This document shows positions 49,985 through 60,480 of a DNA stretch of 64,000 nt, in pieces. The notes under the pieces were generated by a model that saw nothing but the letters and a program-made list of their open reading frames with translations, made no database searches and was not told the DNA's origin. Position 1 is the stretch's first letter, and each line of letters opens with the position of its first letter. The DNA comes from Typha latifolia. Lineage: Eukaryota > Streptophyta > Magnoliopsida > Poales > Typhaceae. The stretch lies in NCBI GenBank assembly GCA_019914945.1, contig CM034107.1, positions 7,750,001-7,814,000 of the forward strand, given 5' to 3'. The translations under genes and the position numbers were made by a program.

Positions 49985-51915
49985 AGTTTATAATTAAAAA
50001 TGTAGCTAATAATAAAGATAAGTAGAAATTCTAAAACCTAATAAATCATCACATATAACATGAACGGATTTTAATTAGATGAGCGGCTAACTTCATGCTA
50101 CTTAAATATTTTTAGACCCCGAACCCCGGATGTGAGACCTCGTGGACCCTGACGATGAGTTGATGTTTGACTGACGGACGTGAGAGATGCGTGGTTTGTG
50201 TCTTTTTATCTAACGGTGAGTAGTCTTATCCCCTAGACGCTTTTCTCAAATTAGGATATATTATACATAACATGCATATTTTGACCGCCAGCGTGATTAT
50301 ATGACTTTGTATAGAGATGATTTCAATTAAGCATATTTTATCATTTATTTGATTAAGTTGATCTGGGATTTGAGTACATTGGTGATATATAGAGATGATT
50401 AAAGATGATTATACTGTTATGGTTTTATGTCGGGATGATCTCTATCATGAGTGTGCATGTGATGGTTTAGTAGGAGTATGCATGCGTTAGATACATGGTT
50501 GGAGTCTGCATTATATTATTTTTCTCTTTGCTTCTTTACGACCTAAATTCCTAAGTTGCATGATTTGTTGTAGTATTAGATATATGCATATGATTTATCA
50601 TGTATAGGAAATCATAAAAGTACATGCGTATGTGATGTGATGTGATATAATGTGATAGCTGGAACGGTACCTGGTCCGGACTAGTACTGGACATACTCTT
50701 AGCGTTTGGCAGAGTATGGTGATGGTTGATGATTGTACTCTTAGCGTATGATAGGGTACAACTACCATTGATATACTCTTAGCGTATGGCAGGGTATGAT
50801 TACTTTCTTCTGAGATACCCTTAGCGTATGGCAAGGTATGATTTATCTACAGATATACACTTAGCGTATAGCAGGGTATGATTTATCTATAGATATACAC
50901 TTAGTGTATGGCAGGGTATGATTTATCTGTAGAGATACTTTTAGCGTATGACAAGGTATGCTCTGAGTTTGTGACATGATGTGTATCGAGTTTGGGGTGG
51001 GTACCGTAGTCCAGCATGATGGATGATATTCAGAGTTGAGATAGATGATTGTGATAGTGAGAGATATGTGGATTATATCTAGCTCTGACAAATACGATTA
51101 TCTAGTGGTTGGCATGCATCATGCATCATCATTGATGTGACTAGTATCATTGGATTATGATTGTTGTACATCATATGGTGTTATATTCGGTGATGTTATA
51201 TTGTAACTTCATCATGAGATATATTTTTGGTTGATGATATAATATGCTCATTCATGAGAATTGTTTCCATTTATATATGTCATTGAGGATTCATATTATC
51301 CAGTACATGGTTTACTCTCTATTTGGCATCACTGATTCGGGGTAAGGTCTATTCACTAAGCCTTTTGCTCATGACTCTCTTTATTTCTTTTCTAACCCTC
51401 TCAGATACGTGATACGTGATATCTACTTGAGATATCTTGACAAGATATTTTAGAGCGATGATGAGGTGCGCTATAGATGCGAGATGGTATAGATGATAGT
51501 TTATATAGGAATTGAGTTGTACTAGTATTTGATATTTGTATTCTTTTGTATTAGACGATGACTTGTATAATACAGGTCGAATCATAGTGTACTCTTGTAT
51601 TACATGTTTTAGTTGTATCTTGATGGTTTGTTGTGGCCTATGTGAGTCCTACCCAGATTATGTAGTGGTTTAGCATATATTATTGTGGACTTGGATATTC
51701 ATATGTTAACAGGTTCTTTGGTTAATAGTATGATTTATTTGGTGATAGATTATGTGATCATGGATAAGTTAGCAGGTTTTTTTGATGAGGTCATGATTAT
51801 ATGTGCACAGGAGAATATGTGTGCGTGACGGGCCCCGCCCATCCTGTCGCGTGCGCTGAGCGTGCTATGTGGGCGCGTGGGCATGCACGTACCCGTGATG
51901 GGCAGGGGCGTTACA
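49985..51915 (+). mobile_element. LTR-E, second copy (5' LTR, start eroded)
   Basis: It ends GGGGCGTTACA eight bases before a perfect primer binding site. GTGAGTAGTCTTATCCCC (50216) and CTCAAATTAGG match the minus LTR-E around 24570-24610. The expected TGTAAC start is not seen at 49985. It contains the seven-unit hairpin repeat at 50693-50960 and a GC-rich patch GACGGGCCCCGCCC at 51828-51842. Open frames here are non-coding. Confidence 0.75.
50693..50960 (+). repeat. Seven tandem ~38-40 bp repeats with stem-forming ends
   Basis: The unit is ATACNCTTAGCGTATGGCAG followed by GGTATGATTTATCTNTAGAG (N variable), seven imperfect copies. Within a unit ATACCC and GGGTAT flank TTAGCGTATGGCA, so each can form a small stem-loop. 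Part of LTR-E. Confidence 0.85.
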
Positions 51916-51922
51916 ATTCAGG

Positions 51923-51934
51923 TGGTATCAGAGC
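51923..51934 (+). other. Primer binding site of plus-strand element E
   Basis: TGGTATCAGAGC, perfect tRNA-iMet complement. Confidence 0.9.
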
Positions 51935-54900
51935 TTAGGTTTAAGGATGATCTGGCAAGTTATCAAGTATAGTAGTTGTCGGTTTATTTTAGGATTACGT
52001 TAGTAGTCGATCTCGATGAGTTTAATATTAATTGGTTGAGATAGAGATCTAGATTGTGATGTTGAGATTATTAAGTTTTGATACTTTGACGATATTGATT
52101 GAAATAATTTGTGATATTGGTATATTGAGAATTTATTTGAGTAACTAATGAATAAGAAGAGATATTACTAAATCATGCATTGATATTATCGATGTCGAGG
52201 TGTTATAGTCTGTGGGTCATAATACTGGAGATGTCGACATGTTCATATGATGTGATAAAGTGTAGAAATTCCTAAACATGTAGAGATATTTATTTATGCA
52301 GAAGATTATTATTACTAGATTGGAGGTTATTCTGAACAGATATAACATATTTTTGGGAATTTTGTTCTTTTATGGATATATTTGAGATTAGGAGATTGAT
52401 GTAAAGAGATATATGTGCAGAGAGATTATTTTGATTCTTATGAGGATTATAATTATTGATTATGGATGGATGAGTAAGATATGTGATGATTTGGTATAGT
52501 GGAAAAGATATTAGGTGATGTAATATAGATGAATGTAGATTGTATACGGAAAAGAATTTTTGGGACGACTAGTATGATAAATTATGTTTGTAAGATACTT
52601 GTGTTAATAGGTATAAAATTTTGATTGTACCGACAAGATAGATGATTTAATATGTTTGTCCAATAGTACTACTAGAGGATTAACGTCTTGTTTAAATCTT
52701 TAAGTTGATGATTACCAAATAGGATAATGAGCATAGAAAATATGACATGGATATAGCTCTTGGATTATGAATTATTTCAGTAGTGGAGAATTAATGTATA
52801 TCTTTCTGGATAACATGATAGTATGTTTAGTTTAGAAGTTGCTGATTGTGTGAATTTGATTAGATGGAAAAAATAATAATGAAATGAATTTTAAGGGTGA
52901 TGATAGTTGCTGAAGTTGATAGTCTCATGATATATCTTGTATTACAGTGAAAATATATTTTAATTATTAGTTTAGTTTTGGGCATTGATTGAGAGGATAT
53001 GAATATTATAGCATAAAGATCATGTATTTTAGGTGATGAATTTTAATAACAAATATACAAACTTACTTTTTTATGATATTAATGATGTTATGGAAAGATT
53101 TTTTATGATGCTATAAGATTAAATCGTTCAGTATATGTAGTGGACTTTACATAGAGGATGCGATTAAATATTAAGTTGAGACTCTTGATGAAATATGAGA
53201 TTTAAGTGATTTAATTAGAAATTAGATATGTTGGTTTTTAATCATAGATATTAAATTGAGATATTATGTGCTTTGACATGTTAGTTGTTTCGATGATACT
53301 AATTGGAGAGATAACTTGATAGAGTTATTCATATAGCCTATAGACTTAATCATTTATTATGACTGATAGATGGTTTGGAAGTTGAACTAATTGCTTCATA
53401 GGACGGATCGTATTCAGTGTATCAATAGATATTTATTATACTGCTAGAAGATAAATAGATAATGATGTATAGGAAAGTGATTATTTTAGCAGTTGTTTAA
53501 CCGTTGGCTTTCATGTTCGATTATTACTAGAGGTTATTAAGTGAGCCTTTTAGAATGATGAGATTGATCTTAAATATTTTTAAAAATTTACATGCTTACA
53601 TTTGAGTCTTAAAATAAAGATACTTGATTGGGAGATAATGATTTTATGATTGGTTCCATTATAGTTTTAAAAATTTGATCTTTTAATGAATTGTAAAGTT
53701 AAGGTTGTGAGTTGATCTAAAGTAAATCGGAAGATATACTAGTAAGATTGTAACTTGTATTTTTTTGATGTCTTCTAATCTATATGAATCAGTCAGTGTC
53801 AGTTATTTTATTAGCATATCATAATAGCATTACCAATTCGGGAGATTAATCTTAGTAGCTTTAGTTCAAGTACAATGATTTTCTAGTTTTGTCTAAGATA
53901 TGTTTATGTATTCTTAAAGATCATGTATGATGGATTAGTAAATATTTGTGTGGCAATGAATTAATATTATGAATTGAATATTGTATCTGTCGAGATATTG
54001 AAGAGATTATTAGATTACTTAGTAGAACTCAGTAGATAGTAGTGATAGTAATTAAATAGATATCATTAAGTGATATTTTGGTGGATATACTAGTAGTGAT
54101 AGTAATTAAATAGATAATGATCAAACTGGAATTATGTGAATCGAGGAATGAATAGTTCGGATAACGAAATGATTGATAGAAAGATCATTATAAAGTTTAT
54201 TATGTATGTTTCTTCAAATAGTTTGAATTTAATCTTTCAGATATTGCAGATTAAGAAGGAAGATAATGTGGAGAATTAGAATGGGGTATAAATTCGTTTG
54301 AGATTGCATTAGGATTAACATTGATAGGTTGGATTTGATGAACTGTATATTATTTTGAAGAATATATTATGAATACATGTTGATATTGTAGTCTTATATG
54401 AATAGGTGTGACCTCTTATATTGATTTATTTCGTAATTTCTATGATGGTTTAAGCATATGAGCAGTACACTTTAAATAAGAGAGTTTGTGCTATTGCCTA
54501 AATTTTATGAGGATATCGGTAAATGCTGAGTATGTTTAGATTAGTGACATTATTTGTCTAGAAAGAGAAGCATTAATTAAGTATTTCGGATGTTCTTAAA
54601 ATAACTTGTATTTATCGTTCTACCTAGTATTGGTGATAGTATTGAGTGATAATCCATTGAGCATGTTTGGGATCGGGGTATACATTAAGTAGATTGGAGA
54701 TAATTTACTAAATAGGTTGTATCGTATTACCATAGGTGATTATGGCATTGTGTTGTTATATGGTTGCAGTTAGTAGAATAAGTGATAGTTTTGGATAAGT
54801 TGAGGTATTTTGGAGTAGAATATGACACTTGTTGTATTATTGAATCAGTGTACGTTCTTTCTTGCATATCAGTAGTATTATCGATGTCTATGGATATAGT

Positions 54901-55077
54901 GCGCCTATATTTAAGAAATTTTTTTTTTATATATGGGAGTTACTTGGGGTTGTGTAATGTTAGGAGTTAGTGAGTAAGCTAGTAAACGAAGTATGAGTTA
55001 TTGATCTGAAAAAGTGAGATTAGACAATTGTCGATTTGCGATTTGATTAGAAGATAGTGAAACTAGATATGTTGATT
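51935..55077 (+). mobile_element. Decayed interior of plus-strand element E, C-poor
   Basis: About 3.1 kb without a frame longer than ~62 codons. The leader shares CTTAGGATTACG-like text with the minus element. On the plus strand C is strikingly rare compared with G in every line I inspected (for example 54061-54120 has 2 C and about 13 G). The same sense-strand bias is seen in the coding element E. I recognise no protein motif. It ends where A-type RT starts. Confidence 0.5.
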
Positions 55078-55842
55078 TCTACTACGACCACCGGATTGAG
55101 AGGATTTTTAGGGCTGACCAGATATTATTGCCGATTCATCGCCGGATATGCCAACATCGCTACTCCTCTCACTTCTTTGTGAAGAATGACTCTTTTAGAT
55201 GGACGGATGAAGCCACTATAGCCTTTGAAAAACTTAAAACAACAATGACGACAGCACCCATTTTAGCGCTACGGACCAAAGAGTTCATTGAGAAATATGA
55301 TGCGTCGGGTGTTGGCATAGGAACTGTACTAATGCAAGGAGGATGTCCCATAACCTTTCTTAGTAAAGCTTTCTCAAAAAATCTCAGCAATTATCGACTT
55401 ATGAGAGAGAAATGTTGGCAATTCTGTATGCAGTGACAAAGTGAAGGCCTTATTTGATCGGTAGACAATTCATTATATGAATCGATCAAAGGAGCGTCCA
55501 TACTTTATGGGACAGCACATACACACTCCGGCAGAGCAAAGATGGGTCACAAAATTGCTGCGATATGATTATGAAATCCAATACAAGAAGGGAACGAAAA
55601 ATAGAGCGGCGGATGCACTATCGCGCCAACCCGATACTACCGAGCTTGCAGCCTATTCTTCTCCTACATTTCCCTTCCTTGACGAGATGAGGTATGCATG
55701 TACATCTGTCCCAGATATTTTGAAATTGTTGCAGGAGGTGATGGATGATCCAGAGCACCATCCAGAGTTGGAGAATCAAGACGGTTTGCTGCTAGATCGC
55801 AGGTGCATTCGAGTGCCCGCAAATGAAGGATTGTAATAGAAA
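55078..55842 (+). pseudogene. A-type RT end and RNase H
   Basis: GLRGFLGLTRYYCRFIAGY, NDSFRWTDEATIAFEKLKTT, RTKEFIEKYDASGVGIGTVL (usual VECDASG; Cys changed to Tyr, Asp kept), GGCPITFLSKAFSKNLSNYR, then stops. YFMGQHIHTPAEQRWVTKL, LRYDYEIQYKKGTKNRAADA, LSRQPDTTELAAYSSPTFPF, LDEMRYACTSVPDILKLLQE form an open stretch 55477-55836 leading to DRRCIRVPANEGL and a stop. RT proper is absent (it begins after the catalytic site). Confidence 0.85.
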
Positions 55843-56674
55843 TTGTTGGAGCACTTCCACCAAACTCCAGAGGCTGGTCATGAGGGTATCTTGAGGACTT
55901 ATAAGCGGGATGTGAGGAATTTTGTCCGTGTTTGCGAAGTCTGTCAAAGGGCTAAGTCAACCACATTGAAACCGGCCGGATTACTACAGCTTCTACCTAT
56001 ACCGGACCGTGTTTGGGAAGACATTTCTATGGATTTCATAGAGGGTCTTCTGCTGGTATATGGTTATTCCGTTATCTTTGTGGTGGTTGAAAGATTAAGT
56101 AAGTATGCGCATTTTTCGGCATTATCACATCCGTTTTCAGCCAAGTCGGTGGTTGAAATTTTTGTTAAAGATGTTGCTCGATTACATGGCATGCCATGCA
56201 CGATTGTCTCGGATCGTAGCTATAGGTAGCAGGAGTTTGACATCGGCGGTTGGGTGTTTGAGAGGGTGCAACCATATCGACAGGTGACCTTATGTCCGAT
56301 GCGAAACCAAAAATTAGCACATCGCTATTTTGGTCCGTATCGGGTGTTGGAGCATATTGGTCCAATTGCATATCGTTTGGAGCTGCCGGAGGGGTCGAGA
56401 GTGCATCATATCTTCCATGTTTCATTGCTGAGAGGGCGGATTGGAGATCATGAGATCGTTGGACTGGCTCTACTAAAGCTAGTGGAGGAGACAGAGATTG
56501 TTGAGCCAGTTCGTGTACTTGCTAGACGCCGACGACGACATGGTACCAGATTGGAGATGGAGACTCTAATTGAGTTGCTTGGCAAGCCATTTGATGAGGC
56601 GACATGGGAGTTGGAGACTGATATCTTAGAGCGTTTCCCCAACTTTTCACCTTGACGGCAAGGTGGGGGAAGCG
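55843..56674 (+). pseudogene. A-type integrase with core deletion, and chromodomain
   Basis: MLEHFHQTPEAGHEGILRTY (His pair), FVRVCEVCQRAKSTTLKPAG (Cys pair), RVWEDISMDFIEGLLLVYGY (D1), [20 protein letters not shown] and MPCTIVSDRS (D2). There a deletion jumps to SYR, stop, QEFDIGGWVFERVQPYRQVT, so the Glu and the region after D2 are lost at about 56215. The C-terminal part is clean: HRYFGPYRVLEHIGPIAYRL, GSRVHHIFHVSLLRGRIGDH, RRRRRHGTRLEMETLIELLG, FDEATWELETDILERFPNF (chromodomain), stop at 56655. The open part 56254-56655 is the best preserved chromodomain in the window. Confidence 0.85.
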
Positions 56675-56682
56675 TGGTGGGC
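56662..56682 (+). other. Polypurine-tract region of A element
   Basis: GGTGGGGGAAGCGTGGTGGGC directly before the LTR start TGATATAC at 56683. GGAAGCGTGGTGGGC (56668-56682) also occurs at 58390-58404 and inside the tRNA-iMet copy at 56758-56772. Confidence 0.7.
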
Positions 56683-56741
56683 TGATATACTTAGTTAGGA
56701 TGTTTTCTTATTACATTAGGTGTCACCACCATCAATTTGGT
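56683..56741 (+). mobile_element. LTR-A start fused to a PBS-like stub
   Basis: TGATATACTTAGTTAGG through TTACATTAG (37 bp) is LTR-A. Then GTGTCACCACCATCA resembles the LTR-A R region, and ATCAATTTGGT resembles the LTR end plus the first PBS bases. The 700 bp between are missing. Confidence 0.6.
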
Positions 56742-56813
56742 ATTAGAGTGGTGCAGCGGAAGCGTGGTGGGCCCATAACCCACAGGTCCCAGGATCGAAA
56801 CCTGGCTCCAATA
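56742..56813 (+). tRNA. Full-length initiator tRNA-Met sequence embedded between LTRs
   Basis: 72 bases that can be folded as tRNA-iMet(CAT): acceptor 5' ATTAGAG with 3' CTCCAAT, D-arm region GCAGCGGAAGC, anticodon arm GGTGGGCCCATAACCCAC with CAT at 56774-56776, T-arm CCAGGATCGAAACCTGG. Compared with the plant initiator tRNA it has a few substitutions: ATC to ATT (position 3) with a compensating change opposite, one mismatch in the acceptor stem, and GGCGC to GGTGC in the A-box region. The B box GGATCGAAACC is intact. CCA is not encoded. Its neighbours are an LTR-A/PBS stub on the left and the first base of LTR-C two bases to the right. I infer a reverse-transcribed primer tRNA rather than an independent tRNA gene; transcription is unlikely but not excluded. 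Confidence 0.85.
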
Positions 56814-56814
56814 C

Positions 56815-57543
56815 TGATACGAATCGGGTCAGATCAGATCACATCAAAGGGAGATTGGGCTCAATGGATTGAGTCCAATTATCTTATTTGGTTATTTGGT
56901 TTAGTTAGAGTCTTAGTAGGTTAGGATTTTCTTTAATTAGCTAAATCCAGCTCTGCGCAGTTTTCGAAAAATATTTGTATAATATTCTACAGATATCCAA
57001 ATAATACAAAACTAGTTGGATAACGTCTCCAACCTCTAGATCTAGCTTTGGTATTCATGACTTATCCATATTCGGAATCTATCTGTGACGAAATGAACTG
57101 ACAAATAAAGGAAGACTGGTTTAGTTGGTTTGTTAGGGTTTTAACTTAGTTGTTGATTTGTTAGGATTTGTTTGGAATTGTTTAACCTAGTTGAAGAGTT
57201 CTTAGGGTGAGCCTCTATAAATATATGGAGGAAACCCTAATTGAGTATGATGATGATATTATTTGAATATTAGTTTCTTGCCTCTCTATCATCTATCTAC
57301 CGTAATTTCCATCCTCCCTCTTTACCATCCTTCCACCTCTACCATTGGCAAGGTTTCTCCTAACTTATAATCTCCCTCAATTGTCAAGCCACCACTCTTC
57401 TTTGGGATCTCGACCACTTCGTTTCCTTCGTCTATATCCCTAAATCACATCCACAATCCACCTTCATCTCCATATCCATTTATAACCCTAATATCCACTC
57501 CACCTGTCACCACCACCATCACGAACATTATTCCGTATTTTCG
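56815..57543 (+). mobile_element. LTR-C, second copy, U5 end missing
   Basis: TGATACGAATCGGGTCAGATC, GGCTCAATGGATTGAGTCC, GCCTCTATAAATATATGGAGG (TATA near 57217), then the LTR-A-like leader to TATTCCGTATTTTCGTAC, where RNase H follows. Like 11637-12532 it has no GCGTTCGAACGC array. Confidence 0.85.
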
Positions 57544-58404
57544 TACTTTATAGGACAGCATATACACACTCCGGCATAGTAGAGATGGATCACAAAATTA
57601 TTGGGATATGATTACGAAATCCAATACAAGAGGGAACGGTAAAAAGAACAGCGGATGCACTATCGGTTGCCCGCAAATGATGGATTGCAGCATAAATTGT
57701 TGGAGCACTTTCACTAAACTCCAGAGGCTGGTCATGAGGGTGTCTTTAGGACTTATAGGAGGATATCTTAGAGTTGCACGTGACCAAGATTTAGGCAGAA
57801 TGTGAGTTTTGTCCGTGCTTGCGAAGTCTGTCGAAGAGGTAAAGCAACCACATTGAAATCGGTCAGATTACTTCATTCTTTACCTATACCGGACCGTGTT
57901 TGGGAGGACATTTCTATGGATTTCATAGAAGGTCTTCCACTGGTATGTGGTTATTCCATTATCTTTGTGGTGGTTGATAGATTGAGCAAGTATGCGCACA
58001 TTTCGGCATTATTGTCACATCTATTTTTAGCCAATCAGTGGCTAAAATTTTTGTTAGAGATGTTTCTCAGTTACATGGCATGCCATGCACGATTGTCTAG
58101 GATCATGATCGTGTATTTATGAGTTTATCCTATCTTCCATGTTTCATTGCTAAGGGGGCGGATTGGAGATCATGAGATTATTGGACCAGTTCTAATAGAG
58201 CCAGTGGAGGAGATACAGATCATTGAGCCAATTCATGTACTTGCTAGACGCAGATGATGACATGGTATCGGATTGGAGATGGAGATTCTAGTTGAGTGGC
58301 TTGGCAAGCCATCTGATGAGGTGACATGAGAGTTGGAGATTGATATCTTGGAGCATTTCCTCGACTTTTCACCTTGAGGGCAAGATGGGGGAAGCGTGGT
58401 GGGC
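57544..58404 (+). pseudogene. A-type RNase H scrap, integrase and chromodomain with two deletions
   Basis: RNase H: TTTATAGGACAGCATATACA (GQHIHTP equivalent) to ADALS at 57663, then a direct jump to integrase LPANDGLQHKLLEHF, PEAGHEGVFRTYRRIS. From 57802: SFVRACEVCRRGKATTLKSV, RVWEDISMDFIEGLPLVCGY (D1), VVVDRLSKYAHISALLSH, MPCTIV near 58090 (D2 region decayed). At about 58115 a second jump leads to YPIFHVSLLRGRIGDHE and the chromodomain RLEMEILVEWLGKPSDEVT, ending LEGKMGEAWWADTLS-type text. GGAAGCGTGGTGGGC at 58390-58404 precedes the LTR. Confidence 0.8.
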
Positions 58405-59223
58405 TGACACACTTAGTTAGGATCTTTTCTTATTGCATTACATGTTTATTTTTATTAAAATAAAATTCAGATAGGTCGCGTTCGAATGCAGGAGGGGTCG
58501 CATTCTAACGCCCTTGCGAACGCCTGCATCAGGTTCTCAAATATAGAGAACGCATATTGTGCGTTCGAACACGGGTAGGCGAGTTCGAACGCCCACGTTC
58601 GAACGCTTGTGCTCGAATGCAATCGGGTGCGTTCAAACGCGATCGACGGGAATCCTCTAGAATTAGGGTTTCATATTGTTTTAGGACTTGTTGGCTAGCC
58701 TCTATAAATATGTGATGGAAGCCAACGTCATAATGCTTTTGGATTATTGATTTTTTGCCTCTCTATCATCTATCTACCCTAATTTCCCTCCACCCTCTTC
58801 ACCATTCTTCCACCTCTACCGTTGGCAAAGTTTCTTCTAACTTCTAATCTCCCTCAGATATCGAGCCACCCCTCTTCTTTGGTATCTGGACTATTTCGTT
58901 CCCTTCGTCTACATCCTTTAACCATATTCACAATCCACCTTCATCTCCATACCCATCCATAACCCTAACATCCCATCACCACCACCATCACCCATGTTAT
59001 TCCATGTTTTCATTCCTGCTTTATTTCGAATATGCGAAGGACGTAAATACGAAAGTTCTAGGATCAGGAAGTTATGGATCTAACATAATTAGTTGTGTAA
59101 TTTTCTGACTACCGGAAAATATTTGACAAATATTTTCCCATGATTATGCGGACTGATTCCCAGAATACATCCAGATCTTAAAAGAATCATTGGGTAGCCT
59201 ATCTTTGTTTCTAGATCTTATCA
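58405..59223 (+). mobile_element. LTR-A, full length
   Basis: TGACACACTTAGTTAGG to TAGATCTTATCA (819 bp), array 58476-58645, TATAAATA near 58703. It may serve as 3' LTR for the left fragment and 5' LTR for the right one. Confidence 0.9.
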
Positions 59224-59225
59224 AG

Positions 59226-59464
59226 TGGTATGGTGGGGCTTAATGGTGTTCGGTCTTCGCCGATTCCTGCGATGCAGCCTATGGTGGGGCTGTCTCGTGC
59301 ACTTGAATTGGCCTATCTTATTCAGTTAGGACCTGCAGGAGATGAGCCTCAAATGAGTTCAGGTACCACAATTGAATTGTCTAAGTTATTAGATAACATT
59401 TCTGGACTGTTTGAGGAGCCATAGGACTTGCTACTGAGGAGAGCGGCGGACCATCGCATAGAGA
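59226..59464 (+). pseudogene. PBS stub joined to protease-RT linker
   Basis: AGTGGTATGG keeps only the first six bases of the primer site (59226-59231), then GTGGGGCTTAATGG leads into NGVRSSPIPAMQPMVGL, AYLIQLGPAGDEPQMSSGTT, IELSKLLDNISGLFEEP. Gag and protease are deleted exactly at the PBS. Confidence 0.8.
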
Positions 59465-60480
59465 TTGTACCTAGGGTTGCACGTGCGAACATTTGGCAAT
59501 ATCAGTATCCACATATCCAAAAAAAATTATCTCAGAGATGGTAACCAAGATGTTGGAGCAAGGCCTTGTACAACCAATCATAGCTCATACTCATCCCCCG
59601 AGCTATTGGTGCGACAAAAGGACGGGACATGGCAATTTTATGTCGACTATCAGGCACTAAACGCTATTACCGTCAAGAATCGTTATCCCATTTCAGTTAT
59701 AGAGGAGTTGCTGGATGAGCTTGCAAGGGCGACCATATTTAGTAAGCTTGACTTGAGGGTCGGATATCATCAAATAAGAGTTCACCCAGCAGATGTGCAC
59801 AAACCTACATTTCGGACTCCAGACGGGCATTACGGGTTCCAAGGAATGCCTTTTGGTCTCACCAATGCTCCAGCTATCTTTCATGGCCTCATGAATGATA
59901 TATTTCGGCCTCTCTTGCAAAGGTATGTCTTAGTATTTTTTTGACGACATCAGTATAGCAGGACTGAATTGGAGCATTGGCGGCATTTGTAGGACGTGCT
60001 GAATTTGTTGAAGCAAAACCAATTCAAGATCAAGAAGTCCATGTGCCTATGGGGAGTACCACAAGTGGGGTATTTAGGCCACATCATTTCAACGGATGGT
60101 GTAGCGGCAGATCCTCCAAAGGTTGCATGCATGACCGCTTGGCCTATTCTTACTACTACCACTGGATTGAGAGGATTTTTGGTACTGACTTGATATTATC
60201 GTCGATTTATCGCCGGATATGGCAAGATCGCTGCTCCTCTCACTTCTTTGTTGAAGGACTCTTTTAGATGGACGAATGAAGCTACTTCTACCTTTGAAAA
60301 ACTGAAAACAGCAATGATGACGGCACCCGTTTTAGTGCTAGCAGACATTACCAAAGAGTTCATTATGGAATGTGATGCGCCGAGTATTGGCATAGGAGCT
60401 ATACTAATGCAAGGAGGATGTTGGCAATTCTGCATGCAGTGGGTGATAAAGTAGAGGCCTTATTTGATCGTAGACGATTC
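59465..60480 (+). pseudogene. A-type RT, longest copy, and start of RNase H
   Basis: [104 protein letters not shown] then a frameshift in the catalytic FFDDI (TTTTTTTGACGACATC, one T too many). [20 protein letters not shown] / VPQVGYLGHIISTDGVAADP / PKVACMTAWPILTTTTGLRG follow open, then [60 protein letters not shown]. The RNase H block VECDASG reads MECDAPS. Confidence 0.85.

Noticed and set aside
50598..51091. Minus-strand frames with repeated PYAKGIS / LPYTK text
   Set aside because: They are translations of the tandem minisatellite in LTR-E, not a repeat protein.
56742..56813. Functional tRNA-iMet gene
   Set aside because: The position exactly between LTR/PBS text and an LTR start, the acceptor-stem mismatch and the A-box change favour a reverse-transcribed primer; an active gene cannot be fully excluded without expression data.
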